Shown here: in pieces, positions 8,251-16,067 of the stretch
How the letters are laid out: each line of letters begins with the position of its first letter
How positions within the stretch are numbered: the first letter of the stretch is position 1
Assembly (NCBI RefSeq): GCF_020400655.1
Contig: NZ_JAINRC010000010.1
Location: 1-64,000 of the forward strand
Source: Streptomyces spinosus
GTDB taxonomy: Bacteria; Actinomycetota; Actinomycetes; Streptomycetales; Streptomycetaceae
DNA length: 64,000 nucleotides
Direction: 5' to 3'
Program-made: the position numbers and the translations under genes
Notes under the pieces: generated by a model
The model's input: the letters and a program-made list of their open reading frames with translations, nothing else
The model's database searches: none
Told to the model about the DNA's origin: nothing

Positions 8251-9468
8251 TCAACGGGCGGCGCGGCGGACCACCAGGGCGGAGTTGAAGCCGCCGTGGC
8301 CGCGGGCCAGCACCAGGGCGGTGCGCACGGGCAGGGTGCGCGGCCGGTCCAGGACGAGGTCGAGGCCGTACTCCGGTGCCGGATCGCTGTGCACGGTGGG
8401 CGGCACGACGCCGTCCCGGAGGGCGAGCAGGGCGGCGGCCACGTCGAGCGGGGCCCCGCCGGAGTACAGGCGTCCGGTCATGGTCTTCGGAGCGGTCACG
8501 GGGACGCCCCCGGGGCCGAAGACGGCGGTGAGGGCCTCCGCCTCCGCCCGGTCGAGGCCGGGGTCGCCGGCCGCGTCGGCGAAGACGACGTCCACGTCGG
8601 CGGCGTCCGTCCCCGCGTCGGCCAGGGCGACCTCGACGGCCTTGCGCAGTCCGGGCGGACGTCCCGAGCCCGGCTTCGGGTCGAGGGTGGCGCCGTACCC
8701 GGCGATCTCGCCGTAGACGTGCGCACCCCGGGCGCGGGCCGCCTCCGCCTCCTCCAGGACGAGCAGGGCACCGCCCTCGCCGGGTACGTGGCCGCGCGCC
8801 GCCCGGTCGAAGGGCACGTAGGCCCGGTCGGGGTCCTCGCCGGTGCTCAGTCTGCCGCCCGCGAGCTGGGCGACCCAGCCCCACGGGCACAGGGAGGCGT
8901 CCACCGCGCCGGACACGACCAGCCGGGTGCCCCGGCGGATCTGCCGGCGGGCCTGCGCGAGGGCGTCGATGCCCCCGGCCTGGTCGCCGACGACCACACC
9001 GCTGGGTCCCTTCATGCCGTTGCGGATGGAGATCTGGCCGCTGTTGACGGCGTAGAACCAGGCGAAGGACTGGTACGCGGACACGTACTGGCTGCCCTGG
9101 CTCCACAGTTTGCGCAGTTCGTTCTGGCCGAACTCGAAGCCTCCGGAGGCGCTCGCCGTGACCACGCCCATGTCGAACCCGGGCAGCTCGCCGGGGCTCA
9201 CTCCCGCGTCGGCGAGGGCCCAGTCGGCGGCGGCCAGGGCGATCCGGGTCATCCGGTCGGTCTGCGGGATCAGCCGGCTCGGCAGATGGTCCTCGGCCAC
9301 GAAGCCGCTGATCTCACCGGCCAGCCGGGCCGGGTAGCGGCCGGGGTCGAAGCGGGTGATCCGGCCGATGCCGCTGCGGCCGGCCAGGGTGGCCGCCCAG
9401 TACGCGGGCGTGCCCAGTCCGTTGGGCGAGGCGACGCCCAGACCCGTGACCACCGCGGTGCCGGTCAT
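8251..9468 (-). CDS. Chain length factor (KS-beta)
   Basis: A 405-residue ketosynthase-like protein in which the active-site Cys is replaced: the position reads VVVGDQAGGIDALAQ with Gln163. This is the hallmark of KS-beta/CLF subunits that set chain length and generate the primer by decarboxylation. ATG 9468 overlaps the KS-alpha stop (ATGA), which fits the 1:1 heterodimer. The open frame continues further upstream but that stretch is antisense-like sequence without homology. Chain length (for example C20 versus C24-26) cannot be assigned without structural alignment of the tunnel residues. Confidence 0.95.
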   Translation of the reverse strand: MTGTAVVTGLGVASPNGLGTPAYWAATLAGRSGIGRITRFDPGRYPARLAGEISGFVAEDHLPSRLIPQTDRMTRIALAAADWALADAGVSPGELPGFDMGVVTASASGGFEFGQNELRKLWSQGSQYVSAYQSFAWFYAVNSGQISIRNGMKGPSGVVVGDQAGGIDALAQARRQIRRGTRLVVSGAVDASLCPWGWVAQLAGGRLSTGEDPDRAYVPFDRAARGHVPGEGGALLVLEEAEAARARGAHVYGEIAGYGATLDPKPGSGRPPGLRKAVEVALADAGTDAADVDVVFADAAGDPGLDRAEAEALTAVFGPGGVPVTAPKTMTGRLYSGGAPLDVAAALLALRDGVVPPTVHSDPAPEYGLDLVLDRPRTLPVRTALVLARGHGGFNSALVVRRAAR

Positions 9469-10736
9469 GTCCGCCTCCGTCCCGGCTCGGCGAGCACCAT
9501 CGCGCTCTGGAAGCCGCCGAATCCGCTGCCCACCGTGAGCACCACGTCGGTCAGCTGGTCCCGGGCGTGCAGGGGGACGTAGTCGAGGTCGCACTCCGGG
9601 TCGGGGGTGTGCAGGTTGGCGGTGGGCGGCACCACGTCGTACTCCATGGCCAGGACAGACGCGGCGATCTCCAGGGAGCCGATCGCGCCGAGCGAGTGCC
9701 CGATCATCGACTTGATGGAGCTGACCGGGGTCCGGCGGGCGTGGTCGCCGAGGCTGCGTTTGAAGGCGGCGGTCTCGTGCCGGTCGTTCTGCCGGGTGCC
9801 CGAGCCGTGGGCGTTGACGTAGTCGATGTCGTCCGGGTTGAGCCGGGCCTCGTCCAGGGCGACGCGGATCGCCTCCGCCATCTCCGCGCCGTCGGGGCGC
9901 AGGCCCGTCATGTGGTAGGCGTTGCTGCGGGTGGCGTAGCCGGCGATCTCCGCGTAGACGTGGGCGCCACGGCTGCGCGCGCTCTCCAGCTCCTCCAGGA
10001 CGAAGACGGCGGCGCCCTCGCCCAGCACGAACCCGTTGCGGGTCCTGTCGAAGGGACGCGAGGCGGTGGCCGGATCGTCGGAGCGGGGGGTGGTGGCCTT
10101 GATGGCGTCGAAGCAGGCCATGGTGATCGGGGAGATCGGCGCGTCCGACGACCCCGCCACCATCACGTCCGCCGAGCCCTCCCTGATCAGTTCGGCGGCG
10201 TGGCCCACGGAGTCGATGCCCGAGGTGCATCCGGTGGACACCACGGTGCCCGGCCCCTCCGCACCGACGGCCCAGGCCACCTCGGCGGCGAACGAACTGG
10301 GGACGAAGTGGTCGTACAGGTGGGGCACGGCGTAGGTGTGGTCGACCAGGTCGAGCCGCCCGCCGTCGCTCACCACCCGGTACTCCGCGTCCAGTCCGGT
10401 CGTCGCGCCGACGGCGCTGCCGATCGTGACCCCGACCCGGTGGGGGTCCAGCGCCGTCAGGTCGATCCCGCTGTCGTCGACCGCGCCGCGTGCCGCGACC
10501 ACGGCGAACTGGGCGGCCCGGTCCATCCGCCGGACCTCCTGCGGGGTCAGTCCGTGGGCGTACGGGTCGAAGTCGATCTCCGCGGCCACTCGGGAGCGGA
10601 ACGGCGTGGGGTCGAAGAAGGTGATGCGCCGGGTCGCGGTCCGGCCCTCGCTGAGCAGGTTCCAGAAGTCCTTCGTGCCGATCCCGCCGGGTGCGAGGAC
10701 CTCCACGCCCGTGACGACCACGCGGCGCGCCGTCAT
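9465..10736 (-). CDS. Beta-ketoacyl synthase alpha subunit of the minimal PKS
   Basis: A 423-residue KS-alpha with the complete Cys-His-His set: VVSTGCTSGIDSVG (Cys170), YVNAHGSGTRQND, and IKSMIGHSLGAIGS. It catalyses the decarboxylative condensations that build the poly-beta-ketone on the ACP in the cytoplasm. The start ATG 10736 overlaps the cyclase stop (ATGA) and the stop overlaps the CLF start (ATGA), so cyclase, KS and CLF are translationally coupled. The order cyclase-KS-CLF-ACP is that of spore-pigment and pentangular polyphenol clusters. The extra ketoreductase argues against a plain spore pigment. Confidence 0.96.
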   Translation of the reverse strand: MTARRVVVTGVEVLAPGGIGTKDFWNLLSEGRTATRRITFFDPTPFRSRVAAEIDFDPYAHGLTPQEVRRMDRAAQFAVVAARGAVDDSGIDLTALDPHRVGVTIGSAVGATTGLDAEYRVVSDGGRLDLVDHTYAVPHLYDHFVPSSFAAEVAWAVGAEGPGTVVSTGCTSGIDSVGHAAELIREGSADVMVAGSSDAPISPITMACFDAIKATTPRSDDPATASRPFDRTRNGFVLGEGAAVFVLEELESARSRGAHVYAEIAGYATRSNAYHMTGLRPDGAEMAEAIRVALDEARLNPDDIDYVNAHGSGTRQNDRHETAAFKRSLGDHARRTPVSSIKSMIGHSLGAIGSLEIAASVLAMEYDVVPPTANLHTPDPECDLDYVPLHARDQLTDVVLTVGSGFGGFQSAMVLAEPGRRRT

Positions 10737-11062
10737 GCGGAGGCCTGCCAGGAGTAGAAGCGGGAGGCCATCGCGTCGGCCGGGGAGCGCCAGGTGGCGG
10801 GGTCGTAGGCCTCGATGAACGGTTTGAGGTCGTTGCTGATGCCGACGAACCGGGGGTCGTTGCGGGCGTGTTCGATCCGCTCACCTCCGTCGGCGGCGTC
10901 GAAGTCCTGGAGGTGGAAGTACAGTCCCCGGTACGTGAACAGCTGACGGCGCCGTGTCCCCATCAGGTGCGGCATCTCGGTCGAGTCGAACGCGGTGAAC
11001 AGCTGCGCCACCTCGGTACTGGCCTCGGGCGCCATACGGGCGACGATCAGCGTGCTGTGCAT
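10733..11062 (-). CDS. TcmI-family polyketide cyclase
   Basis: A 109-residue ferredoxin-like cyclase opening with MHSTLIVARM and containing STEMPHLMGTRRRQLFTYRG and YFHLQDFDA, all characteristic of TcmI-family cyclases that fold the later rings of aromatic polyketides. ATG 11062 is preferred over an in-frame GTG at 11071 because the GAAGGAG box lies 8 nt from the ATG but only 1 nt from the GTG. It is the first gene of the operon, and its stop overlaps the KS-alpha start. Two cyclase types (this and the didomain enzyme) are present in the visible part of the cluster. Confidence 0.92.
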   Translation of the reverse strand: MHSTLIVARMAPEASTEVAQLFTAFDSTEMPHLMGTRRRQLFTYRGLYFHLQDFDAADGGERIEHARNDPRFVGISNDLKPFIEAYDPATWRSPADAMASRFYSWQASA

Positions 11063-11717
11063 ACGTGACACTCCTTCGGTACGGGCATGCCGGACGGCGG
11101 ACGTGCGCGGGCGAGGTGTGCGGGGCCGGACGCGCGGGGCCGGTCCGGTGTCGGGGCCGGCGGCGGGTGAGGAGCTGTGCCCCGTTTCCCGGCTTCAAGC
11201 CTCTTCGGCCGCCGACAGCCGATCAAGGCGCGCCTGTTCAGGACTGCGTCATCTTGTACACGGGTTGCGCAGGAACGGGCGGTAAGGACAGGGGAACGTC
11301 AGACGAGCGTCGCGCGAGTGCCGGTTCGGCCGGCCGCGACGGGCATGACGGTGCCGTGGCCGGCGACCGGGGAAGCGCGCGGCCGGGCCGGCGGCGGGAC
11401 CGGTACGAGGTGCGCGAAGAGCGCGTGAGACCGGCCGACGGCGGCGGCGACCCGCGCCGTCCGTGCGGGGGGCCTCGGGCGGTTGGGGCGAGCGGCGTCG
11501 GCGAGGCGGTGCCAGAGTGTCCGGGTGGCAGAGGTGCCGCCGGTGCCGGATGTGCCAAGCGGGGTCCGCGGGTGTCCTGGAGTGCGGCAGGGGCCGGAGT
11601 CCCGCGCGCGCCGGAAGGACCGAGCCGCGAGTCCCGGCCGGCCGGAGTCCGGGGTTGCCCCGGGCTCGCGCGGGCCCGGGCCCGCGCGGCTCGCCGACGC
11701 GGCTGCCGGCGTACCGC
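11063..11717 (-). promoter_or_regulatory. Leader and promoter region of the polyketide operon
   Basis: These 655 bases hold no convincing gene: frames are open only because of GC content and none resembles a protein family. The one AT-richer island contains TACAAG at 11258-11253 (minus strand), a possible -10 box about 190 nt before the cyclase start. No clear -35 or SARP heptamer repeats were recognised. The region must contain the operon promoter. Confidence 0.4.
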
Positions 11718-12566
11718 TCAGACCGCCCGGAGGGCTCCCGGGCGGCGGCCGGCGAGACGGTCCAGCGCGGCGGCGCTCGCGTCGTCGGCCGGCAGGTGGA
11801 CGACGAGGTGCTGGTCGTCGTCGGCGGGCAGCCCGAGCGTCTCGTACGCCAGCCGCACCTCGCCCACGTGCGGGTGGACCATGCGCACCACTCCGTTGGC
11901 CCGCGGCAGCCCGGGCAGCGTCCGCAGCCGGCCGGCGAAGGGTTCACCGGAGGACACCGTCAACTCGTCCATGAGCGCGCCGACATGCACGTCGGTCTGC
12001 CCCGGTCCCTGTTTGAGGGCCGCGACCTGCTGGTCGGCGACCGTGTCCCAGTCCGGGTACACCGAGCGCGCCCGCGGATCGGTGAAGACGAAGCGGGCGA
12101 GGCTGGGCCGGACGCCGTCCAGCAGCCCCAGCGGTTCGGCCAGCCGCCGGTACCCGTCCGTGCAGGCCAGGATCTCGCTCAGCCGGTTCACCAGCACGGC
12201 GGGCGCCGGTTCCAGCCGCTCCAGCAGCGCCCGCACCGTGGGCCTGACGGCCCTGTTCGGTCCCGCCCCGCCCCGGCAGCTGAAGCCGGGGTCGGCACCC
12301 TTGGCGAGCCGGTGCAGATGGACCCGTTCACCGGGGGTGAGCAGCAGCGCGTCCGCCAGGGCCGCCAGCACCTGCACCGAGGGCCTGCGGTCGCGTCCCT
12401 GCTCCAGCCTGGTGACGTACTCGACGCTCACCCCGGCGAGCGTCGCCAGTTCCGCGCGGCGCAGCCCCGGCGTACGGCGGCGCGGCCCGGCGGGCAGTCC
12501 CACCTCGGCCGGTGTCACGGCTTCCCGGCGCAGCCGCAGGAAGAGGCCGAGCTCGTTGTCGCTCAT
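11718..12566 (-). CDS. XRE/MmyB-like transcriptional regulator
   Basis: A 282-residue regulator with an N-terminal Cro/XRE helix-turn-helix (LRRAELATLAGVSVEYVTRL, about residues 37-60) followed by the MmyB-like ligand-binding domain (HRLAKGADPGF, then VRMVHPHVGEVRLAYETLGL near the C-terminus). Start ATG 12566 begins MSDNELGLFLRLRREAV, the usual family opening; a longer frame upstream has no homology. MmyB-type regulators normally sit divergent to the oxidoreductase gene they control, as with the FMN reductase 148 bp away. It ends 655 bp upstream of the polyketide operon, so a pathway role is possible but not shown. Confidence 0.88.
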   Translation of the reverse strand: MSDNELGLFLRLRREAVTPAEVGLPAGPRRRTPGLRRAELATLAGVSVEYVTRLEQGRDRRPSVQVLAALADALLLTPGERVHLHRLAKGADPGFSCRGGAGPNRAVRPTVRALLERLEPAPAVLVNRLSEILACTDGYRRLAEPLGLLDGVRPSLARFVFTDPRARSVYPDWDTVADQQVAALKQGPGQTDVHVGALMDELTVSSGEPFAGRLRTLPGLPRANGVVRMVHPHVGEVRLAYETLGLPADDDQHLVVHLPADDASAAALDRLAGRRPGALRAV

Positions 12567-12714
12567 CCCGCGAACGTAACACCCGTCGCCCCGGCGGATC
12601 GTGGCCCTGCCACTACCACCCTCCGCCCGGCCTCCCTCGTCCGCCGTCCGTCCCCCACCGTGGGGTGCGTGCCCCGGCTGGGGCGGTATCCATTGCCGTA
12701 GGAGAAGCACATCC
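12567..12714. promoter_or_regulatory. Divergent promoter region, MmyB regulator / FMN reductase
   Basis: This 148-bp gap separates the divergent starts of the regulator and the FMN reductase. On the minus strand TTACGTT lies about 15 nt before the regulator ATG and may serve as a -10 box for a nearly leaderless transcript. On the plus strand an AGGAG box precedes the reductase ATG by 10 nt. The regulator's operator is expected here. Confidence 0.45.
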
Positions 12715-13320
12715 ATGTCCAGCGCACGACTGAATCTCGCAGTGATCGTCGGCAGTGTCCGGGAGGGCCGCTTCGGTCCGGTGGTCGCCGACTGGTTCGT
12801 CGAACAGGCCAAGCGGCACGACGAGTTCACCATCGACCTGATCGATCTGGCGGACGTCGACCTCCCGCTCGCGCTGCCGCCCACCCCGCCGGCCCTGCAG
12901 CCCGACCTGCCGCGTCCCGAGGGCATGGCCGAACTGACCCGGCGGCTCGACGCGGCCGACGCGGTCGTCATCGTGACCCCCGACTACAACCGCAGCTTCC
13001 CCGCGTCCCTGAAGGCCGCCATCGACTGGCACTACACCCAGTGGAAGGCCAAGCCGATCGGCTTCGTCGGGTACAGCGGGCTCAGCGGCGGTCTTCTGGC
13101 GATCGAGCAACTGCGGCAGGTCTTCAGCGAGTTGCACGCCCACACCGTGCGTGACTACGTCGCCTTCCCCAGCTACTACCTCCTGTTCTCCCCCGACGGC
13201 ACGCTCCGGGACCCGCAGGGCCCCGAGGACGCCGCCAGGGCCATGCTCGACGAGCTGCTGTGGTGGGGCTCGGTCCTCCACGACGCCCGCCGCGACCGCC
13301 CGCAGATCGCCGGCCGGTAA
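12715..13320 (+). CDS. NADPH-dependent FMN reductase / quinone reductase
   Basis: A 201-residue flavodoxin-fold reductase with the FMN-phosphate loop IVGSVREGRFGPVVADWF at the N-terminus and TPDYNRSFPASLKAAIDW plus GYSGLSGGLLAIEQLRQ, typical of the NADPH-dependent FMN reductase (SsuE/ArsH-like) family. It would transfer electrons from NAD(P)H to FMN or quinones in the cytoplasm. ATG 12715 is chosen because of the AGGAG box. It is divergent from the MmyB-like regulator, its probable controller. It could supply reduced flavin or act in quinone detoxification; which is not decided by sequence. Confidence 0.88.
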   Translation: MSSARLNLAVIVGSVREGRFGPVVADWFVEQAKRHDEFTIDLIDLADVDLPLALPPTPPALQPDLPRPEGMAELTRRLDAADAVVIVTPDYNRSFPASLKAAIDWHYTQWKAKPIGFVGYSGLSGGLLAIEQLRQVFSELHAHTVRDYVAFPSYYLLFSPDGTLRDPQGPEDAARAMLDELLWWGSVLHDARRDRPQIAGR

Positions 13321-13706
13321 TTCCCGGCCGCGGCCGGCGTCGCCGGGTGAGGCGGGTCGCCGCCGAACGGCGCACAGCCGTCGTCCACGGACCCGCCGCC
13401 TCGCACGCGCGAGGCCGGCACGGAGTGCCGCCGTACCGGTCCGTCACCGTGTCGGCGCCCGGTCACGGGCCGGGCCGTCGGCGGTCGTTGCCGACACGGG
13501 CCCGGGCGCAGACCGGGTCGAGCGGCTCATCGGATCACCGGCTGGTCATGGGCCGCCCAGCGGCCGGACGTGGGCCGGGCGGAGGCGCGGTCTCGTCCGG
13601 GTACCGCGCTGCCGGGCCGCCGTCCGGCGGGGCGGGCGACCGCAAGCGCATCGTGAAGCAGCGCACGGGCGACCGAACCGGGGGCCGCGCCGCCAGGGGC
13701 GGGCTC
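13321..13706. other. Convergent intergenic region
   Basis: No gene was found between the convergent FMN reductase and protein kinase genes. A perfect 14-bp palindrome CCGGCCGCGGCCGG lies at 13324-13337 just after the reductase stop and may help terminate transcription. Confidence 0.5.
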
Positions 13707-15233
13707 TCAGTGCGCCTTCTTCTTCCCGGCCTCGTTCTTCCCGGTCTTGTTCTTTCCCGCCTTCTTCTCACCGGCCTTCTTCTCACCGGCCTTCTTCTCG
13801 TCGGCCTTCTTCTGGTGTGCGTCTTCGGCCTTCTGGGGCTTGCCGGGCCCCTCGCCGGACCCGGCTGGTCCCCTGGTGCCGTGCGACACGGTCTCGGACA
13901 CTCGCGTGACCCCACCGCCCGGTGTGCCCTGGGCGGTGCCGGGTGGCGGCGGAGCCGTGGTGCCGTGGGCGGCGCCCGTGCCGGCGGCGGACGCCCGGCT
14001 CGGCACGGCCGGGGCGGAGCCGGGGGTCCGGCTGGAGGTGGGGTCGGGAAGCCGCCCCGCGGGGACGTCACGGGCGGACAGGTTGACGGGGGCGGATTCC
14101 GCCTCGTGACCGGGATCGGACGCGCCCGGTGCGTCGGCCCTCGCGGAGGGGCTGCTCACCGCACGTGCCGCCGCGTGGTGCGCGGATCCGTCGGACACGG
14201 CGACCGTAGCGGCCGTGGCGGCCACGGCGGCCGCCAGCGCGGCGGCCGTACCGGCGACCAGACGGCGTCCGCGCGCGGGCGCGGCCTTCGCAGCGGCCGT
14301 TCCGGTGGTGTGCGGCGCGTGCGGGTGCGTGCGGTCGGCCCACGCCGGTACCTGCTCGGGGACCAGGCTCGTGACCTCGGCCGGGGACGGGACGGCCACG
14401 GGGCCGTCCGACTCCGCGAGGGCGGCCAGCGTCAGGGCGCAGTCGTCGGCCGATGGACGGGCCTCCGCGTCCAGCGCGGTCATGTCCGCGAGCAGCGCCG
14501 CGTACCGGGCGGGGAGGGAACCGGGCAGTTCGGGCCGCCGGTGGAGCCGCGCGATCGCGGCCTCCAGGAGGGTGCCGTCGTATTCGAGCCGGCTCGTGAC
14601 GCATTCGAGGAGCACCAGCCCGAGGGCGTAGACGTCGGCGGGCGGGCCCACAGGCCGGCCGAGCACCTGCTCGGGGGACAGGTAGGCGGCCGTGCCGACG
14701 AGGGTGCCGGTGGTGGTACGGGTGGTGGCGTCCAGCAGCCGGGAGATGCCGAAGTCGGTCAGGTGGGGGCGGCCGGACGTGTCCAGGATGATGTTCGAGG
14801 GCTTCACGTCACGGTGCACGATCCCCGCGTCGTGCGCGTGGGCCAGAGCACGCGCGAGGCCGGCTCCGAGAGCCGCGGTCTCCCCGGGCGTCAGGGCACC
14901 CGTGGCGATGCGCGTCTTCAGCGTCGGACCTTCGATCAGCTCCATCACCAGGTAGGCGCGTCCGTCGTGCCGGCCGGCGTCGTAGACGGTGACCAGGCCG
15001 GGGTGCCGCAACCGGGCGAGGATCACCGCCTCGTTGTGGAAGCCGTCCTCCTGGTCGCCGCCGGCACCGCCGCGGAAGACCTTGACCGCCACCCGGCGTT
15101 TGAGACGCAGGTCGAAGCCGCGGTGGACGTCGCCGGCGCCACCCGAGCCGATGACCGCGTCCAGGCGATAGCGTCCGCCCAGTACCTGTGCGGAACACCG
15201 CGACGGTGCCAGAGCCGACTGGCGGAGCCTCAT
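13707..15233 (-). CDS. Membrane Ser/Thr protein kinase with lysine-rich extracytoplasmic tail
   Basis: A 508-residue Hanks-type kinase. The catalytic domain (about residues 18-280) shows the Gly-loop GSGGAGDVHRGF, VAVKVF with the ATP Lys, HRDVKPSNIILD, TDFGISRLL and the activation-loop segment GTAAYLSPEQVLG. One transmembrane helix follows (GRRLVAGTAAALAAAVAATA, about 345-370), so the rest is outside the cell. The outer part has no PASTA repeats. Instead it is a Pro/Ser/Ala-rich linker ending in about 35 residues of KKAGEKKAG-type repeats. ATG 15233 is chosen from a GGGAG box 5 nt upstream. It probably senses a surface signal through the cationic tail, but its substrates are unknown. Confidence 0.9.
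   Translation of the reverse strand: MRLRQSALAPSRCSAQVLGGRYRLDAVIGSGGAGDVHRGFDLRLKRRVAVKVFRGGAGGDQEDGFHNEAVILARLRHPGLVTVYDAGRHDGRAYLVMELIEGPTLKTRIATGALTPGETAALGAGLARALAHAHDAGIVHRDVKPSNIILDTSGRPHLTDFGISRLLDATTRTTTGTLVGTAAYLSPEQVLGRPVGPPADVYALGLVLLECVTSRLEYDGTLLEAAIARLHRRPELPGSLPARYAALLADMTALDAEARPSADDCALTLAALAESDGPVAVPSPAEVTSLVPEQVPAWADRTHPHAPHTTGTAAAKAAPARGRRLVAGTAAALAAAVAATAATVAVSDGSAHHAAARAVSSPSARADAPGASDPGHEAESAPVNLSARDVPAGRLPDPTSSRTPGSAPAVPSRASAAGTGAAHGTTAPPPPGTAQGTPGGGVTRVSETVSHGTRGPAGSGEGPGKPQKAEDAHQKKADEKKAGEKKAGEKKAGKNKTGKNEAGKKKAH
13715..13815 (-). repeat. 15-bp tandem repeat coding for KKAGE units
   Basis: The 3' end of the kinase gene contains imperfect 15-bp tandem copies (unit CTTCTTCTCACCGGC on the plus strand) encoding five-residue KKAGE/KKADE/KNKTG units. 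Such in-frame repeats can change copy number by slippage. Confidence 0.7.
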
Positions 15234-15548
15234 GCCATCTCCCACTGCTTGTCCAGGTGCTGCCCACAGGTGCGCCTGCGAGGGGGCGCCGCACACGCGT
15301 ACCCCTGAGGGGCCGGAGTACCCCTGCGCCGGCTCCTGCGGTGCGGCCGCCGGTACCGCGCAGGCGCTCCCGGGACAGCGGCCTACTGGTGACAGGCGGG
15401 CGCGCGGCGCACGGTGACCGTGCCGGCCCGGCCCGGCACGGGTGCCGCCACGGCCTGCGGGGCCGAGGGTGGCGCGGGCCACGGCGGCCAGGAACGTGAA
15501 GGCCAGCGCACGCTTGCGCAGAGGCACCCCTCCCTCATCCCGAGGGCC
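15234..15548. other. Upstream region of the kinase, no convincing gene
   Basis: This stretch contains the kinase promoter. On the minus strand around 15440-15520 there is a signal-peptide-like run (LRKRALAFTFLAAVA after a GTG), but its frame then either fuses into the kinase frame or needs a shift to stop, so it is not called as a gene. The promoter could not be located. Confidence 0.45.
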
Positions 15549-15809
15549 GTGGAGGAGTTCCCGCGCCGGGCCTCCCCCGTCTACCACTTCGGCCGCACGC
15601 CACGCGCGACGTCGAACTGGTCGGCAGGCACATCAAGGAGGGCGCCAAGGCCGTCATGTGGTTCGCCTCCGGCAACCGCGACGAGGAGGTCTTTCGCAAC
15701 CCTGATCTCCCGTCCGGCGGACATCGAGCCGGCCGGGGACGCCGCCCGGGTCCGCTCCAACTCCGTCAACGGCATCAAGAGGCTGCCGGTGGAGGTGACT
15801 TCGGCCTGA
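15549..15809 (+). pseudogene. Cytochrome P450 remnant, heme-binding region deleted
   Basis: Three pieces of one P450 (CYP125/CYP107-like wording) lie in order. At 15549-15599 one frame reads VEEFPRRASPVYHFGRT (K-helix region). From 15602 the frame one base off reads TRDVELVGRHIKEGAKAVMW then FASGNRDEEVFRNPD. From about 15705 the first frame resumes with DIEPAGDAARVRSNSVNGIK and ends RLPVEVTSA and a stop at 15809. A one-base loss near 15600 explains the first shift. The whole FxxGxHxCLG heme loop and L-helix are missing between pieces two and three. The N-terminal two thirds of the protein are also absent. It cannot be functional. Confidence 0.88.
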
Positions 15810-16067
15810 CCTGAGTCGGCCGACGTCCGCCTCACCGCGAGTCCTGCCGCTCAGCCGTAGCGGCGGACGCGGGCGGCGGTCGCCGGGGCGTACGGCGGCC
15901 GGTCGTCGACGGTTCCGGCGGCGACGAACCGGGCGAGGGCGGTCCCGGCCGTCGGCTCCTACGGCGCCCCTTACAGAAGTCCGCCCATCAGGCCGTCGCG
16001 CGGATGCGCGGGGCCGGAGCGACCCGCCTCTCTATCTCCAACGCGGGTTGTTCCTAGACTGGGCGGG
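15810..16067. other. Intergenic region with a possible minus-strand gene fragment
   Basis: Between the P450 remnant and the SufR-like gene, the minus strand holds a short frame closed at both ends (15851 to about 15960) reading ALARFVAAGTVDDRPPYAPA and ending RRYG. It has protein-like composition but I do not recognise it. It may be another decayed C-terminus. Confidence 0.3.
16039..16060 (+). promoter_or_regulatory. Leaderless promoter and candidate operator of the SufR-like regulator
   Basis: TAGACT at 16055-16060 is a good -10 box 7 nt before the GTG start, implying a leaderless transcript. Directly upstream, CAACGCGGGTTG (16039-16050) is an inverted repeat CAAC-N4-GTTG placed in the promoter spacer. 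It closely resembles a second 12-mer before the next gene and the CAAC-N6-GTTG element described for cyanobacterial SufR. Autoregulation is inferred. Confidence 0.55.

Noticed and set aside
4601..9106. A 1501-codon open frame on the minus strand running through several polyketide genes
   Set aside because: Only the last 478 codons (from GTG 6037) have homology; the rest is an off-frame shadow of the cyclase, ketoreductase, ACP and CLF genes, kept open by GC content.
8251..10884. Apparent 877-residue extension of the chain length factor
   Set aside because: The upstream part is out of frame with KS-alpha and compositionally Arg/Pro-rich; ATG 9468 with the ATGA overlap is the natural start.
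15414..15548. Minus-strand signal-peptide-like segment LRKRALAFTFLAAVA
   Set aside because: It merges with the kinase frame or needs a frameshift to end, and no mature domain follows; may be chance.
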